A stretch of 64,000 bases of DNA from CAYOSU01 sp964541255 (GTDB lineage: Bacteria > Bacillota > Clostridia > Christensenellales > CAMQZB01). The stretch is from the NCBI GenBank assembly GCA_964541255.1, contig CAZIPL010000003.1, forward strand, positions 13,175 to 77,174, given 5' to 3'. The translations under genes and the position numbers were made by a program. Shown here one piece after another: positions 33,188 to 41,335 of this stretch; positions within the stretch are counted from its first letter, which is position 1, and each line of letters begins with the position of its first letter. The notes beneath the pieces are model-generated. The model was not told the DNA's origin and ran no database searches. It worked only from the letters and a program-made list of their open reading frames with translations.

Positions 33188-34312
33188 ATGGATACCGACA
33201 AGAAACAACAACGCAAAACCGCGGTAAAGAAAAATTGGTGGCGCGGTGCGATAATACTACTTCTCTCGCTACTTTTGGTTTTTCTTTATTTAGCTCGAAG
33301 CAACAAGGAACTTTGCGAAGTATTCTTTGCAAAAACGATAGGCAGAGGGTATATTTATCTAATAAGTCGAATAACCAATCTTCTCCCCTTTTCGTTGACG
33401 GAATGGGTGTATATCGCGGCGGTTATTTTGCTCGTTTTTCTGTTTGTTCGGTTTATCTTTTTTCTTGTCAAGAAAAAGTACGGAAGATTTTTCAAAAGCC
33501 TTTTTAATATCGCGTCGATAATTTTGGGCGTACTTGTCCTTTTCAATGCTACGTTCACTTGCTCGTATAGCAGAAAATCCGTTATGACGGCGTTCGAGCT
33601 TCCCGAAGTTACCATGACGACCGAAGAATGCGCCGACGCAAGTATTTATTACGCAACATTAAGTAACGAGCTTGCCGCAAAGCTTGACTTTGACGAAAAC
33701 GGCGATGTCGTTTGCCCGTATACGTTCGACGAGCTTGTTTCGCTTATCAACGAAGAATATCATAGGTTCGACGGCGAATACTTCTCTTCTTTCGAACTAA
33801 GGGCAAAACCCGTATTTTTCAGCAAGTTTATGAGCTATTCGGGGATTACGGGGCAGTTTCAGGTCGTGTTAGGAGAATGCAACGTTTCGACAGATATTCC
33901 GACCTATCAAGTGCCCGAAACGATAGCGCACGAGATAGCGCACGGCAAAGGGGTTTCGCGCGAAGACGAAGCGAATTATTCGGCATATTATCTTCTTTTG
34001 ACCTCCGACAACGACTATCTCAAATATTGCGGACTTTTATATGCGTCGAACAAAATGCTGTATGAGTCGTATGATTCAAATAATCCCGCTGATTATTATA
34101 GGGCGAGAGAATATTTCGAAGAGCATGCTTTGACTCAATATCAAAACGCAAGCGCGCATTGGGCGTCATACGACACGATTTGGGATAAAATCACCGACTG
34201 GTGGAATGACAGATACCTTAAAAGCTCCGGGCAAAGCGAAGGGGTTAAAAGTTATTCCATGACGGGACGATTCTTGCTTCAAATATACGAAATGCAAACA
34301 AGCGAAGATTAA
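33188..34312 (+). CDS. DUF3810 family membrane protein with HExxH metalloprotease motif
   Basis: The 374-residue protein has three hydrophobic segments near residues 19-37, 72-94 and 105-125, then a long soluble domain. The domain carries HEIAH at residues 248-252 in the context VPETIAHEIAHGKGVSREDEANYSAY, in which the glutamates downstream can be the third zinc ligand. This is the DUF3810 pattern; the domain would face outside. Function is not established, though a membrane zinc peptidase is plausible. AAAGGA precedes the ATG by ten bases. Confidence 0.83.
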   Translation: MDTDKKQQRKTAVKKNWWRGAIILLLSLLLVFLYLARSNKELCEVFFAKTIGRGYIYLISRITNLLPFSLTEWVYIAAVILLVFLFVRFIFFLVKKKYGRFFKSLFNIASIILGVLVLFNATFTCSYSRKSVMTAFELPEVTMTTEECADASIYYATLSNELAAKLDFDENGDVVCPYTFDELVSLINEEYHRFDGEYFSSFELRAKPVFFSKFMSYSGITGQFQVVLGECNVSTDIPTYQVPETIAHEIAHGKGVSREDEANYSAYYLLLTSDNDYLKYCGLLYASNKMLYESYDSNNPADYYRAREYFEEHALTQYQNASAHWASYDTIWDKITDWWNDRYLKSSGQSEGVKSYSMTGRFLLQIYEMQTSED

Positions 34313-34395
34313 GCTTGAAAAATCGAAAACATATTTATAAAAGTGAAGAGTTGTCGCAACGAACGAAAAGACAGCATTCAGACTTTATTTGCCTA

Positions 34396-34432
34396 CTAAA
34401 AACAAGCGACCTTTGAAGAAAAGGTCGCTTGT
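34396..34432 (-). terminator. Terminator of the DeoR-family gene
   Basis: ACAAGCGACCTTT / AAAGGTCGCTTGT stem; on the minus strand it is followed by TTTTTAG, on the plus strand by no clear T-run. Confidence 0.72.
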
Positions 34433-34541
34433 TGTATGATAAAATAAGTGATTTGTTGTTTAGCAATACCGATTTATTTGCGATAGAGCGGGAATGATTA
34501 AGTCATAAAACGCGTTTATTATATACAATATTGCTGTTTAT

Positions 34542-35279
34542 TTAGCGGTAAATGATATTGACGTCGTCAAAAACCATTCCCTCGGGCGGTTCTTTTTCCG
34601 TGACGACATAATCAAAAACGTCAAGCGGCATACCTCTATACGCGCCCTCGCCGAAAAACTTTTCGCTGTCAACAAGAAGCATTTTCTTATTGCTTTTGGA
34701 AACCGCTTTCTTTTTCACTTCCCCTACGTCAACCGTGCGCTCGTAAGTATATCCGTTTTCTATTGCCGCGCACGAGCATATGCATAAATCGAAGCAGAAA
34801 TCGTCGAGTTGCGAAAGGGTAAGGCTCCCGATAACGGAGCTTGTATGCTCTTCGACCTTGCCGCCCAAAAGGATTACGTTGACGTTTCCGAGCCTCGAAA
34901 CGCTTTCTGCGGAGAGTATTCCGTTCGTAACGACGGTTTTTAAGGATAAGCTCATCTTTTCGAGAAGATATAGGCATGTTGTGGAGCTATCGACGAAAAC
35001 GGTATTAAACTGCGGCAAAACGCTTGCGGCGATTCTTGCGACTTCGCGTTTTCCGCTTTCGTTTTTTTTGCGACGAAGCAAGTGGGAAATTTCCCCCGAA
35101 CGCTCATCGATATATGCTCCGCCGTGAACCCTTTCGATAAGTCCCATGGCTTGCATTTTCTTTAAGTCTCGCCTTACGGTAGCTTCTGACGTATATAAAA
35201 GCTCCGCTAAAGTTTCCACCTTTGCGCTTTTATTGTCTTTCAAATATCTCATTATCTCGTCGAAACGTTCGTTTTCCAT
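34542..35279 (-). CDS. DeoR-family transcriptional repressor
   Basis: Regulator of 245 residues with an N-terminal HTH (KVETLAELLYTSEATVRRDLKKMQAMGLIERVHGGA, the DeoR signature) and a sugar-phosphate-sensing isomerase-like domain (VFVDSSTTCLYLLEKM, VVTNG, ILLGGKVEEHTSSVIG). The open frame extends 15 codons upstream, but GGAG lies seven bases before the ATG at 35279, and the promoter lies inside that extension. It is divergent from rhaD, and the 10-bp inverted repeat between them (35323-35357) overlaps both promoters, which points to repression of both, relieved by a rhamnose-pathway phosphate such as rhamnulose-1-phosphate (inference). Confidence 0.92.
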   Translation of the reverse strand: MENERFDEIMRYLKDNKSAKVETLAELLYTSEATVRRDLKKMQAMGLIERVHGGAYIDERSGEISHLLRRKKNESGKREVARIAASVLPQFNTVFVDSSTTCLYLLEKMSLSLKTVVTNGILSAESVSRLGNVNVILLGGKVEEHTSSVIGSLTLSQLDDFCFDLCICSCAAIENGYTYERTVDVGEVKKKAVSKSNKKMLLVDSEKFFGEGAYRGMPLDVFDYVVTEKEPPEGMVFDDVNIIYR

Positions 35280-35312
35280 AAAAAAGCTCCGTTTGTGATT
35301 GATTTTGATTAT

Positions 35313-35341
35313 ATTATAGCGCATATTTGCTCATTTTTCAA
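35313..35341 (-). promoter_or_regulatory. Promoter of the DeoR-family gene
   Basis: On the minus strand TTGAAA (35341-35336), 17-base spacer, TATAAT (35318-35313), giving a leader of about 27 nt. Confidence 0.72.
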
Positions 35342-35357
35342 CTTTTCGAGCAAATAT
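35323..35357. promoter_or_regulatory. Operator-like inverted repeat of the DeoR regulator
   Basis: ATATTTGCTC (35323-35332) and GAGCAAATAT (35348-35357) are perfect inverted repeats separated by 15 bases. The element covers the spacer of the DeoR promoter and touches the -35 box of rhaD. Confidence 0.75.
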
Positions 35358-35385
35358 AGACAAATCAAAATATGTGTGGTATACT
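35357..35385 (+). promoter_or_regulatory. Promoter of rhaD
   Basis: TAGACA at 35357-35362, 17-base spacer, TATACT at 35380-35385. Confidence 0.65.
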
Positions 35386-35466
35386 GTTTTTGAAAAAATA
35401 AATACCGACTTTCGTCGCAATAACAAATAGCGAATTCGAAACGAGGAATCAAAAAGGAGATTTAAT

Positions 35467-36279
35467 ATGAAAAACATTCTCGAAGCACCTTTTGTCGTTG
35501 AAATGGAAAGAACAACCGCCAATATGTATCGCCTCGGCTGGGACGAAAGAAACGGCGGAAACATAAGCTATATGCTCAACGAAAACGAAGTAGCCGAGTA
35601 TCTCGACCTTAACAACGTTTTGAGAACAATCCCTACGAATTTTGACGCAAAAGAGCTTGCAGGCAAGATTTTCATTGTTACGGGCACGGGTAAATACTTC
35701 AAAAACGTCGAAGTCGATCCCGAAACCAACCTCGGTATAGTCAGAATTTCCGCAGACGGACAGTCGGCAGAGCTTCTTTGGGGATATAAAGACGGCGGAC
35801 GCTTTACTTCCGAATTCCCCGCTCATATGATGAGCCACATCGAACGTTTGAGAGTCGATCCCGAAAACCGCGTAATCATGCACACGCATCCGACTTATAC
35901 GATCGCAATGAACGCGGTTTGCGAGCTTGACGAAAAAGATTTCACTCACAAGCTTTGGCAATCTAACACCGAAGCTATCGTAGTATTCCCCGACGGCGTA
36001 GGTATTCTTCCTTGCATGGTCTGCGGAACAAACGAAATCGGTATGGCTACCGCGGAAAAAATGAAAAACTTCCGCCTTGTCGTTTGGACAAACCACGGAA
36101 TTTACGGTTCTGGACGCGATATGGACGAAGCTTTCGGTCTTATCGAAACCGTCGAAAAGACCGCACAGCTTTATATGTTGACGTTGGGACATGTTAAAAA
36201 CGTCATTCCCGACGAAATCTTGAACGGCTTGGCAAAACGTTTCGACATCACGCCTCTTGAGGGAGTTTTGACAAAATAA
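35467..36279 (+). CDS. rhaD: Rhamnulose-1-phosphate aldolase
   Basis: Class II zinc aldolase that splits L-rhamnulose-1-phosphate into dihydroxyacetone phosphate and L-lactaldehyde. The 270-residue length and motifs match RhaD: GWDERNGGNISY (phosphate-binding), FIVTGTGKYFKN, the zinc-binding HTHPTYTIAM, and the third histidine in VVWTNHGIYGSG. Strong AAAGGAG precedes the ATG. RhaA and RhaB are not in the window, so the pathway is scattered or the enzyme serves fucose- or rhamnose-like substrates alone. Controlled by the divergent DeoR regulator. Confidence 0.93.
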   Translation: MKNILEAPFVVEMERTTANMYRLGWDERNGGNISYMLNENEVAEYLDLNNVLRTIPTNFDAKELAGKIFIVTGTGKYFKNVEVDPETNLGIVRISADGQSAELLWGYKDGGRFTSEFPAHMMSHIERLRVDPENRVIMHTHPTYTIAMNAVCELDEKDFTHKLWQSNTEAIVVFPDGVGILPCMVCGTNEIGMATAEKMKNFRLVVWTNHGIYGSGRDMDEAFGLIETVEKTAQLYMLTLGHVKNVIPDEILNGLAKRFDITPLEGVLTK

Positions 36280-36317
36280 TCATAAATACTTTGAATATAT
36301 AAAGATAAAATATTAAG

Positions 36318-36346
36318 AACGGAGCAAAATAATCTGCTCCGTTTTT
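36318..36346 (+). terminator. Terminator of rhaD
   Basis: AACGGAGCA / TGCTCCGTT with an eight-base loop, followed by TTT. Confidence 0.85.
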
Positions 36347-36399
36347 GATTTTGCGTTTGATTTTAACTCTTGTTATTCTGTGAATTCGCGGCGATTTAA

Positions 36400-36428
36400 T
36401 TTACAAAACGTCTTTCGTGTGATATTAT
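36400..36428 (+). promoter_or_regulatory. Promoter of alaS
   Basis: TTTACA at 36400-36405, 17-base spacer, TATTAT at 36423-36428. It leaves a leader of about 120 nt. Confidence 0.65.
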
Positions 36429-36476
36429 ATAAAAGTATATTGCGGTTTTTTCGATGTCGTTCAAGAAAAGCGCAGC

Positions 36477-36496
36477 AAAAGCCGACGGCTTTTTAA
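36477..36496 (+). promoter_or_regulatory. Terminator-like hairpin in the alaS leader
   Basis: AAAAGCC-GAC-GGCTTTT followed by TAA within the leader. A second weak hairpin, AAAAG/CTTTT, follows near 36500-36515. No T-box TGGNACCGCG sequence is visible, so the control mode is unknown. Confidence 0.4.
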
Positions 36497-36555
36497 CGAA
36501 AAGTCGAAGCTTTTTGTCGATAACAATAAAAACATTTTATCATAAGGTGATATAT

Positions 36556-38343
36556 ATGAAAGAAATCAAATCTGCACAGTTGAAGGAAATGTACCTCAAG
36601 TTCTTCGAAAGCAAAGGACACGCCGTTATAGCGTCCGCTTCGCTTATTCCCGAGAACGATTCTTCGGTTTTGTTTACTCCCGCGGGAATGCATCCGCTTA
36701 TCCCCTATCTTTTGGGAGAAAAACATCCCGCAGGAACTCGTCTTACCGACGTTCAGAAGTGCGTTAGAACGGGTGATATCGAGGATGTAGGAGACGATAC
36801 GCACTGCACGTTCTTCGAAATGCTCGGCAACTGGTCTCTCGGAGATTATTTCAAAAAAGAGGCGATTACGTGGTCGTACGAATTCCTTACAAGCCCCGAA
36901 TATCTTGCTATCCCCAAGGAAAAGCTTGCCGTAACGGTATTTGCAGGGGACGAAGACTGCCCGAGAGATACGGAGTCTGCCGAGATTTGGAAAGAATGCG
37001 GAATTCCCGAAGACAGAATTTTCTATTTGCCCAAAAAAGACAACTGGTGGATTGCGGGAAACGTTGGTCCTTGCGGACCCGATACGGAGATTTTCATCGA
37101 TACGGGTAAGCCTGCTTGCTCTCCCGATTGCAATCCGTCTTGCCACTGCGGAAAATACATCGAAATTTGGAACAACGTATTTATGAGCTACTATAAAGGT
37201 GCGGACGGAAAATATACGCAGCTTGAACAGAAGAACGTAGATACGGGTATGGGCGTTGAAAGAACGGTTGCGACGCTTAACGGACGTAACACCGTTTATG
37301 AGACAGACCTATTCGAAGAGGGAAAGAAAATCCTCGAAGAAAAGACGGGCAAATCTTACGAAGAAAATAAGAAAGCGTTCAGAATTATTCTCGACCATAT
37401 AAGAACGGCGACCTTCTTGCTCGGAGATCGCAAGGGAATCGTTCCGTCGAACGTCGATCAGGGATATATTTTGAGAAGACTGTTAAGACGTGCTATCCGT
37501 TTCGGAATGAGCTTAGAGCTCAAAGAGGGCGGACTTTCCGAGCTTGCGGCTTCGTATATCGAGCAGTATAAGGGCTTCTATCCCGAGCTTTCCGAGAACA
37601 AAGCTAAGATTTTGGAGGAAATCGACAAGGAAGAAGAGAAGTTTGCAAAGACCTTGCAGCAAGGACTTAAAGAGTTCGAAAAGGTTGCCGTTCACATTCA
37701 AGGCACCGTTATCCCCGGAAAGACTGCGTTCAGATTGTATGACACATACGGTTTCCCCGTAGAAATGACGATAGAGCTTGCTACCGAGCGCGGAATGACC
37801 GTTGACCTAGACGGATATAAGGTTGCTCAGGAAGAGCATCAAAAGAAGAGCCAAGCGGGAAGCGAACAACGTTTCAAGGGCGGACTTATCGACGCGTCCG
37901 AGACCGTTGCGCAGCTTCATACCGCAACGCACCTTATGCATGCGGCTCTCAAAAAGGTTCTCGGAAGAAACGACGTCAACCAGAGAGGTTCCAACATCAC
38001 TGCGGAAAGATTGCGTTTTGACTTCTCGTTCGACCGTCCGATGACGAAAGAAGAGATCGCCGACGTTGAAAAGCTCGTTAACGAGGCAATAGCCGCAAAC
38101 GTTCCCGTCGTATGCGAAGAAATGACAGTCAAGGAAGCAAAGGATAAAGGTGCTGTCGGACTTTTCGAATCGAAATACGGCGATGTCGTCAAGGTTTATA
38201 CCATGGGTAGTTATTCTTGCGAAATCTGCGGAGGTCCTCATGCTAAAAACACGGGAGACTTGGGCCGCTTCAAGATTATGAAAGAACAGTCTTCGTCTGC
38301 GGGAGTTAGACGTATCAAGGCGGTTTTGGAGCCTAAGCAATAA
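36556..38343 (+). CDS. alaS: Alanyl-tRNA synthetase, short form without the C-terminal domain
   Basis: Charges tRNA-Ala. The 595-residue protein contains the class II catalytic core ([42 protein letters not shown]), the tRNA-recognition helices, and the editing domain with zinc motifs HTATHLMH and [16 protein letters not shown]. It stops right after the editing domain, so the C-Ala/DHHA1 region of the usual ~870-residue enzyme is missing. A cysteine-rich stretch, [12 protein letters not shown], is inserted after the catalytic motif. The ATG at 36556 follows AAGGTGAT; the open frame upstream overlaps the promoter leader and is not translated. Confidence 0.9.
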   Translation: MKEIKSAQLKEMYLKFFESKGHAVIASASLIPENDSSVLFTPAGMHPLIPYLLGEKHPAGTRLTDVQKCVRTGDIEDVGDDTHCTFFEMLGNWSLGDYFKKEAITWSYEFLTSPEYLAIPKEKLAVTVFAGDEDCPRDTESAEIWKECGIPEDRIFYLPKKDNWWIAGNVGPCGPDTEIFIDTGKPACSPDCNPSCHCGKYIEIWNNVFMSYYKGADGKYTQLEQKNVDTGMGVERTVATLNGRNTVYETDLFEEGKKILEEKTGKSYEENKKAFRIILDHIRTATFLLGDRKGIVPSNVDQGYILRRLLRRAIRFGMSLELKEGGLSELAASYIEQYKGFYPELSENKAKILEEIDKEEEKFAKTLQQGLKEFEKVAVHIQGTVIPGKTAFRLYDTYGFPVEMTIELATERGMTVDLDGYKVAQEEHQKKSQAGSEQRFKGGLIDASETVAQLHTATHLMHAALKKVLGRNDVNQRGSNITAERLRFDFSFDRPMTKEEIADVEKLVNEAIAANVPVVCEEMTVKEAKDKGAVGLFESKYGDVVKVYTMGSYSCEICGGPHAKNTGDLGRFKIMKEQSSSAGVRRIKAVLEPKQ

Positions 38344-38400
38344 GTTATGGCAAAATAGTCTATAAATTTATTGAAAATTTGAATATAATCAAAAAAAGAA

Positions 38401-38440
38401 AAACCACTTTATCGTAATTCGATAAGGTGGTTTATTTGTT
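38401..38440. terminator. Bidirectional terminator between alaS and rluB-like gene
   Basis: AAACCACTTTATCG / CGATAAGGTGGTTT with a five-base loop, T-rich on both sides. Confidence 0.82.
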
Positions 38441-38466
38441 TTTGGGTGTTTATAATTAGCGGAAAC

Positions 38467-39174
38467 TCAGATATTTTTCAAATAATCGATTTCTCTTTCG
38501 GTGAGACGTCTGTATTGACCTCTGTCAAGGCTTCCTATTCTAAGCTCGCCGACCTTGATTCTTTTCAAGAACTGAACCTCGTGTCCGACAGCTTCGAACA
38601 TTCTTCTTACTTCGCGGTTCTTTCCTTCCGTAATCGTGATTTCGAATTTCGACGATTGCTTTGTCAGCTCAATGGGTTTAAGGGCCTTTGCCTTGACGAG
38701 AACTCTCGGCTCGATTTCGACTCCCGTACGCAATCTATTGAGAGCGTCTGCCGAAAGAGAGCCTTCGACCTTAACGAGATATGTCTTCGGGACTTCGTTA
38801 CGGGGGTGTGTAAGTCTTTCGGTAAGCTCGCCGTCGTTTGTTATGATAAGAAGCCCCTCGGTGTCGTAATCGAGTCTGCCGACGGGATATAATCTACCCT
38901 TATCTTTCGGCATAAAATCCATAACGGTTTTTCTGCCTTTATCGTCCGAAACGGTGCAAACGCAGCCCTTGGGCTTGTTTAACATATAATATTGCAACGT
39001 TTGCGTATGGTGAATAAGCTTTCCGTCTACTACGACGGAGTCCTTTCCCTCGTTTATCTCTTCGCCAAGCGTAGCTCTTTTGCCGTTCACGAAAACTTTT
39101 CCGCTTTCGATAAGTTTGTCCGCGCTTCTTCTGCTGCAAACGCCGCATTCGGCGAGGTATTTGTTAACTCTCAT
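38467..39174 (-). CDS. rluB: rRNA pseudouridine synthase, RsuA/RluB family
   Basis: Isomerises uridine to pseudouridine, by family most likely in 23S rRNA. The 235-residue protein has an N-terminal S4 domain (MRVNKYLAECGVCSRRSADKLIESGKVFVNG) and the catalytic domain with the conserved GRLDYDTEGLLIITNDGEL, in which Asp is the nucleophile, and GKNREVRRMFEAVGHEV near the end. It is the last gene of the minus-strand cluster DUF2953-gerW-dac-rluB, 12 nt after dac. RsuA versus RluB cannot be separated with certainty by eye; gene order favours RluB. Confidence 0.9.
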   Translation of the reverse strand: MRVNKYLAECGVCSRRSADKLIESGKVFVNGKRATLGEEINEGKDSVVVDGKLIHHTQTLQYYMLNKPKGCVCTVSDDKGRKTVMDFMPKDKGRLYPVGRLDYDTEGLLIITNDGELTERLTHPRNEVPKTYLVKVEGSLSADALNRLRTGVEIEPRVLVKAKALKPIELTKQSSKFEITITEGKNREVRRMFEAVGHEVQFLKRIKVGELRIGSLDRGQYRRLTEREIDYLKNI

Positions 39175-39186
39175 AATGCTTTCCTT

Positions 39187-40266
39187 TTAAGAAAAAATCA
39201 ATTCGTCCTTTCCGACACTCTCAATAGTATAGATTTTTTGCGAAAAAAGCAAGTCATTTTGGCGGAAAACGTTTATTTGACCGACTTGTTCTCCTTTTTT
39301 TACGGGGAAGTCCAATTGCGACGGCAAAACGTTTTCGATATGGATAAGATCCTCCTCTCCTTTTTTGATTGGAATAACTACGTCCGTTTTTGTCGCGACA
39401 AAGCAAGAAAGCCTCGGAATTCCGTTTATCGGCAAGCAGTCTGTTTCCGTGGAAGTCCTTATTGTGATGAAATTATAATTCGAGAACGCGTCGTTTATGA
39501 GCTTTTTCGACGTTTCGTACATGGTATTGCAATTGAGAACTATGCAAATTACGGTATTGCCGTTTCTTGTCGCACTCGAAACGAGACATCTGCCCGCGGC
39601 TTTGGTATATCCCGTCTTGATTCCGTCCGCGCCGTCGAATTCGAAAAGCATTTTGTTTTTGTTTTTATATACCCCTCTTTCTCCTTTATATGTTTTTGTC
39701 GAAACGATCTCTCGGAAAAGAGTATTTTCCATCGCATAAGCGGAAATAATCGCAAGGTCTTTCGCCGTGGTGTAGTGATTGTCGTCGTGAAGCCCGTGAG
39801 GGTTGGCAAAGTGAGTGTTTATCGCTCCGATTTCCGTTGCTTTTTCGTTCATGAGTTTAACGAAATTATCGACGCTTCCCGACGTTATTACCGAAAGTGC
39901 CACTGCCGCGTCGTTTCCCGAGCGAAGCATAAGACAATACAAAAGCTCGCGAACGGAAACAGCCTCGCCCGCTTTTAAGTATACGCTCGAACCCTCTATC
40001 CCGACTGCACTTTTAGAGACTGCGAATTTTTCGTCGAGGTCCTCTATGTTTTCGATAGCGGTTATAGCGGTCATTATTTTCGTTGTGGACGCCATCGGCA
40101 TTTTTACGTCGCTTAAACTTTCGTCGAGTATTGTTTTCGTTCGAAGATCTATAACGGCGTAAGAGCTTGCTTTCGCATAGGCTTTTTGCGGCATAACAAA
40201 AACTATGCTTAATAAAAACAAGATTGCCGCCAATAGAAGCGACAGCTGTTTTTTATTGCTTTTCAT
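39187..40266 (-). CDS. D-alanyl-D-alanine carboxypeptidase (DacF/PBP5 type)
   Basis: Penicillin-binding protein that trims the terminal D-Ala from peptidoglycan stem peptides. The 359-residue protein has a signal peptide ending near AYA (residue 31), then the serine-peptidase triad: SxxK at S60-K63 (MASTTKIMTAI), SGN at 116-118, and KTG at 217-219. The last ~75 residues form the beta-rich C-terminal domain. Its first 14 bases overlap gerW, so it belongs to the sporulation-linked cluster, and DacF-like work on the spore cortex is a reasonable guess. Confidence 0.93.
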   Translation of the reverse strand: MKSNKKQLSLLLAAILFLLSIVFVMPQKAYAKASSYAVIDLRTKTILDESLSDVKMPMASTTKIMTAITAIENIEDLDEKFAVSKSAVGIEGSSVYLKAGEAVSVRELLYCLMLRSGNDAAVALSVITSGSVDNFVKLMNEKATEIGAINTHFANPHGLHDDNHYTTAKDLAIISAYAMENTLFREIVSTKTYKGERGVYKNKNKMLFEFDGADGIKTGYTKAAGRCLVSSATRNGNTVICIVLNCNTMYETSKKLINDAFSNYNFITIRTSTETDCLPINGIPRLSCFVATKTDVVIPIKKGEEDLIHIENVLPSQLDFPVKKGEQVGQINVFRQNDLLFSQKIYTIESVGKDELIFS

Positions 40267-40648
40267 TCTTATTAAGCTTCATAATATATTCTGAAGCCGC
40301 TTTAAGGAGCTTGTCGAGCGCGCCGCACGATTCGTCGATGGTTATTGTGGAAACGCTTCCGCTTTTCTCGACGAGAAAACCTATCGGCGTAAGCTGAACG
40401 AAGCCGCCGCTTCCCGCGCTTAGAGGATAGCTTTCTTTGCTATAGGCTTCCACCGCGTTTTCGCCTGCGGAATACTCTCCGCCTCCCGCGATATATGCTA
40501 TCGTTACTTTCGATACGGGGATAACGGTGCTTTCGCCCGTTCCAGATAAAGGTTGCCCGATGACGGTATTTACTTCCGCAATGCTTTTTAGAGACCTCAT
40601 TGCTTCTTCTACTACCGAAGCTATTTTGTTTGTTTTGAAGTTATCCAC
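40253..40648 (-). CDS. gerW: Spore germination/sporulation protein GerW (YtfJ)
   Basis: Small cytosolic spore protein family needed for normal germination in Bacillus and Clostridia. The 131-residue product has the characteristic VIGQPLSGTGESTVIPVSKVTIAYIAGGGEY (core IGxPIxxxxGTxIIPVSKVxxGFxxGGxEY), GSGGFVQLTPIGFLV and VSTITI. It overlaps both neighbours, DUF2953-like upstream by eight bases and dac downstream by 14, so all are translated from one transcript. The ytfI-ytfJ adjacency is the same as in Bacillus subtilis. Confidence 0.92.
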   Translation of the reverse strand: MDNFKTNKIASVVEEAMRSLKSIAEVNTVIGQPLSGTGESTVIPVSKVTIAYIAGGGEYSAGENAVEAYSKESYPLSAGSGGFVQLTPIGFLVEKSGSVSTITIDESCGALDKLLKAASEYIMKLNKNEKQ

Positions 40649-41135
40649 TTGTTTTCTCCTTTATATATTTTGTCCTTTCATAAATATTGAATAACGCCAA
40701 TATGATTAGTTCGTATATGAGAATGCGAGCGTTTGCAGATAGTGACAACTGCGGCATAGACGACGTGTCTACGGCTGCGGTTTTAATAAGCATGGTTTCC
40801 TTATGCGATTTTCTTATATGCGAAAACAGCGAGTCGATTGCGATGTGATAAAAAGCTCCGAAAATAGCGGCTGAGGCTACGTTCTCGAACGGGGATATAA
40901 GTTTTGCGGAGATTTTTTCTATAAAGACAAGCTTTGAAAAAAGCGCCAACGTCTTTTTATGTTGAGCGTTCTTTTGTCGGTTTTTGTCTAAGTCCCCCTC
41001 GAATTTTATCGGGACGATAAGCTTTATCGAAAAACGATAGGTGCGAGTTTCTTGACTTAGCAAAATATCTACAGAAAACCATATCGGAGCAAGAAGAAAA
41101 ACCGTGACGGAAAGGAAAATTATCATAAGCCGCAT
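40641..41135 (-). CDS. DUF2953/YtfI-like membrane-associated protein, short
   Basis: The 164-residue product has a hydrophobic N-terminal segment (residues 3-22), a middle rich in Lys, His and Arg, and a hydrophobic stretch near the C-terminus. Sequence similarity is weak; I assign DUF2953 mainly from its place directly before gerW, as ytfI precedes ytfJ in Bacillus. The open frame begins with a TTG at 41159 with no ribosome binding site. The ATG at 41135 has only AAGG close by, so the start is uncertain. Confidence 0.55.
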   Translation of the reverse strand: MRLMIIFLSVTVFLLAPIWFSVDILLSQETRTYRFSIKLIVPIKFEGDLDKNRQKNAQHKKTLALFSKLVFIEKISAKLISPFENVASAAIFGAFYHIAIDSLFSHIRKSHKETMLIKTAAVDTSSMPQLSLSANARILIYELIILALFNIYERTKYIKEKTSG

Positions 41136-41263
41136 GACCTTATTTTGTGCCGAACGCAAAATAAATACTCGTCAGCTGCAAATATTTATTGCGAAAAGCG
41201 ACGGTTTTTATTTTGGTGATAGTACAATAATTTAAGTTTTTTGAAATATTTTTTATAAGAGTG

Positions 41264-41292
41264 TTGACGGTAGGGTAGTTATGTGATAAAAT
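41264..41292 (+). promoter_or_regulatory. Promoter of the regulator-Smr operon
   Basis: TTGACG at 41264-41269, 17-base spacer, TAAAAT at 41287-41292. Confidence 0.65.
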
Positions 41293-41335
41293 ATACAAAG
41301 AATCGTTGAATTTCTAACTTTTTATCGAGGAATAA

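Noticed and set aside
36429..36555. T-box riboswitch in front of alaS
   Set aside because: The conserved T-box sequence and specifier-type stem are not present; only short hairpins can be drawn.
38992..39978. 328-codon plus-strand frame across the rluB and dac genes
   Set aside because: Covers two clearly real minus-strand genes whose SxxK, SGN and KTG and S4-domain motifs are intact.
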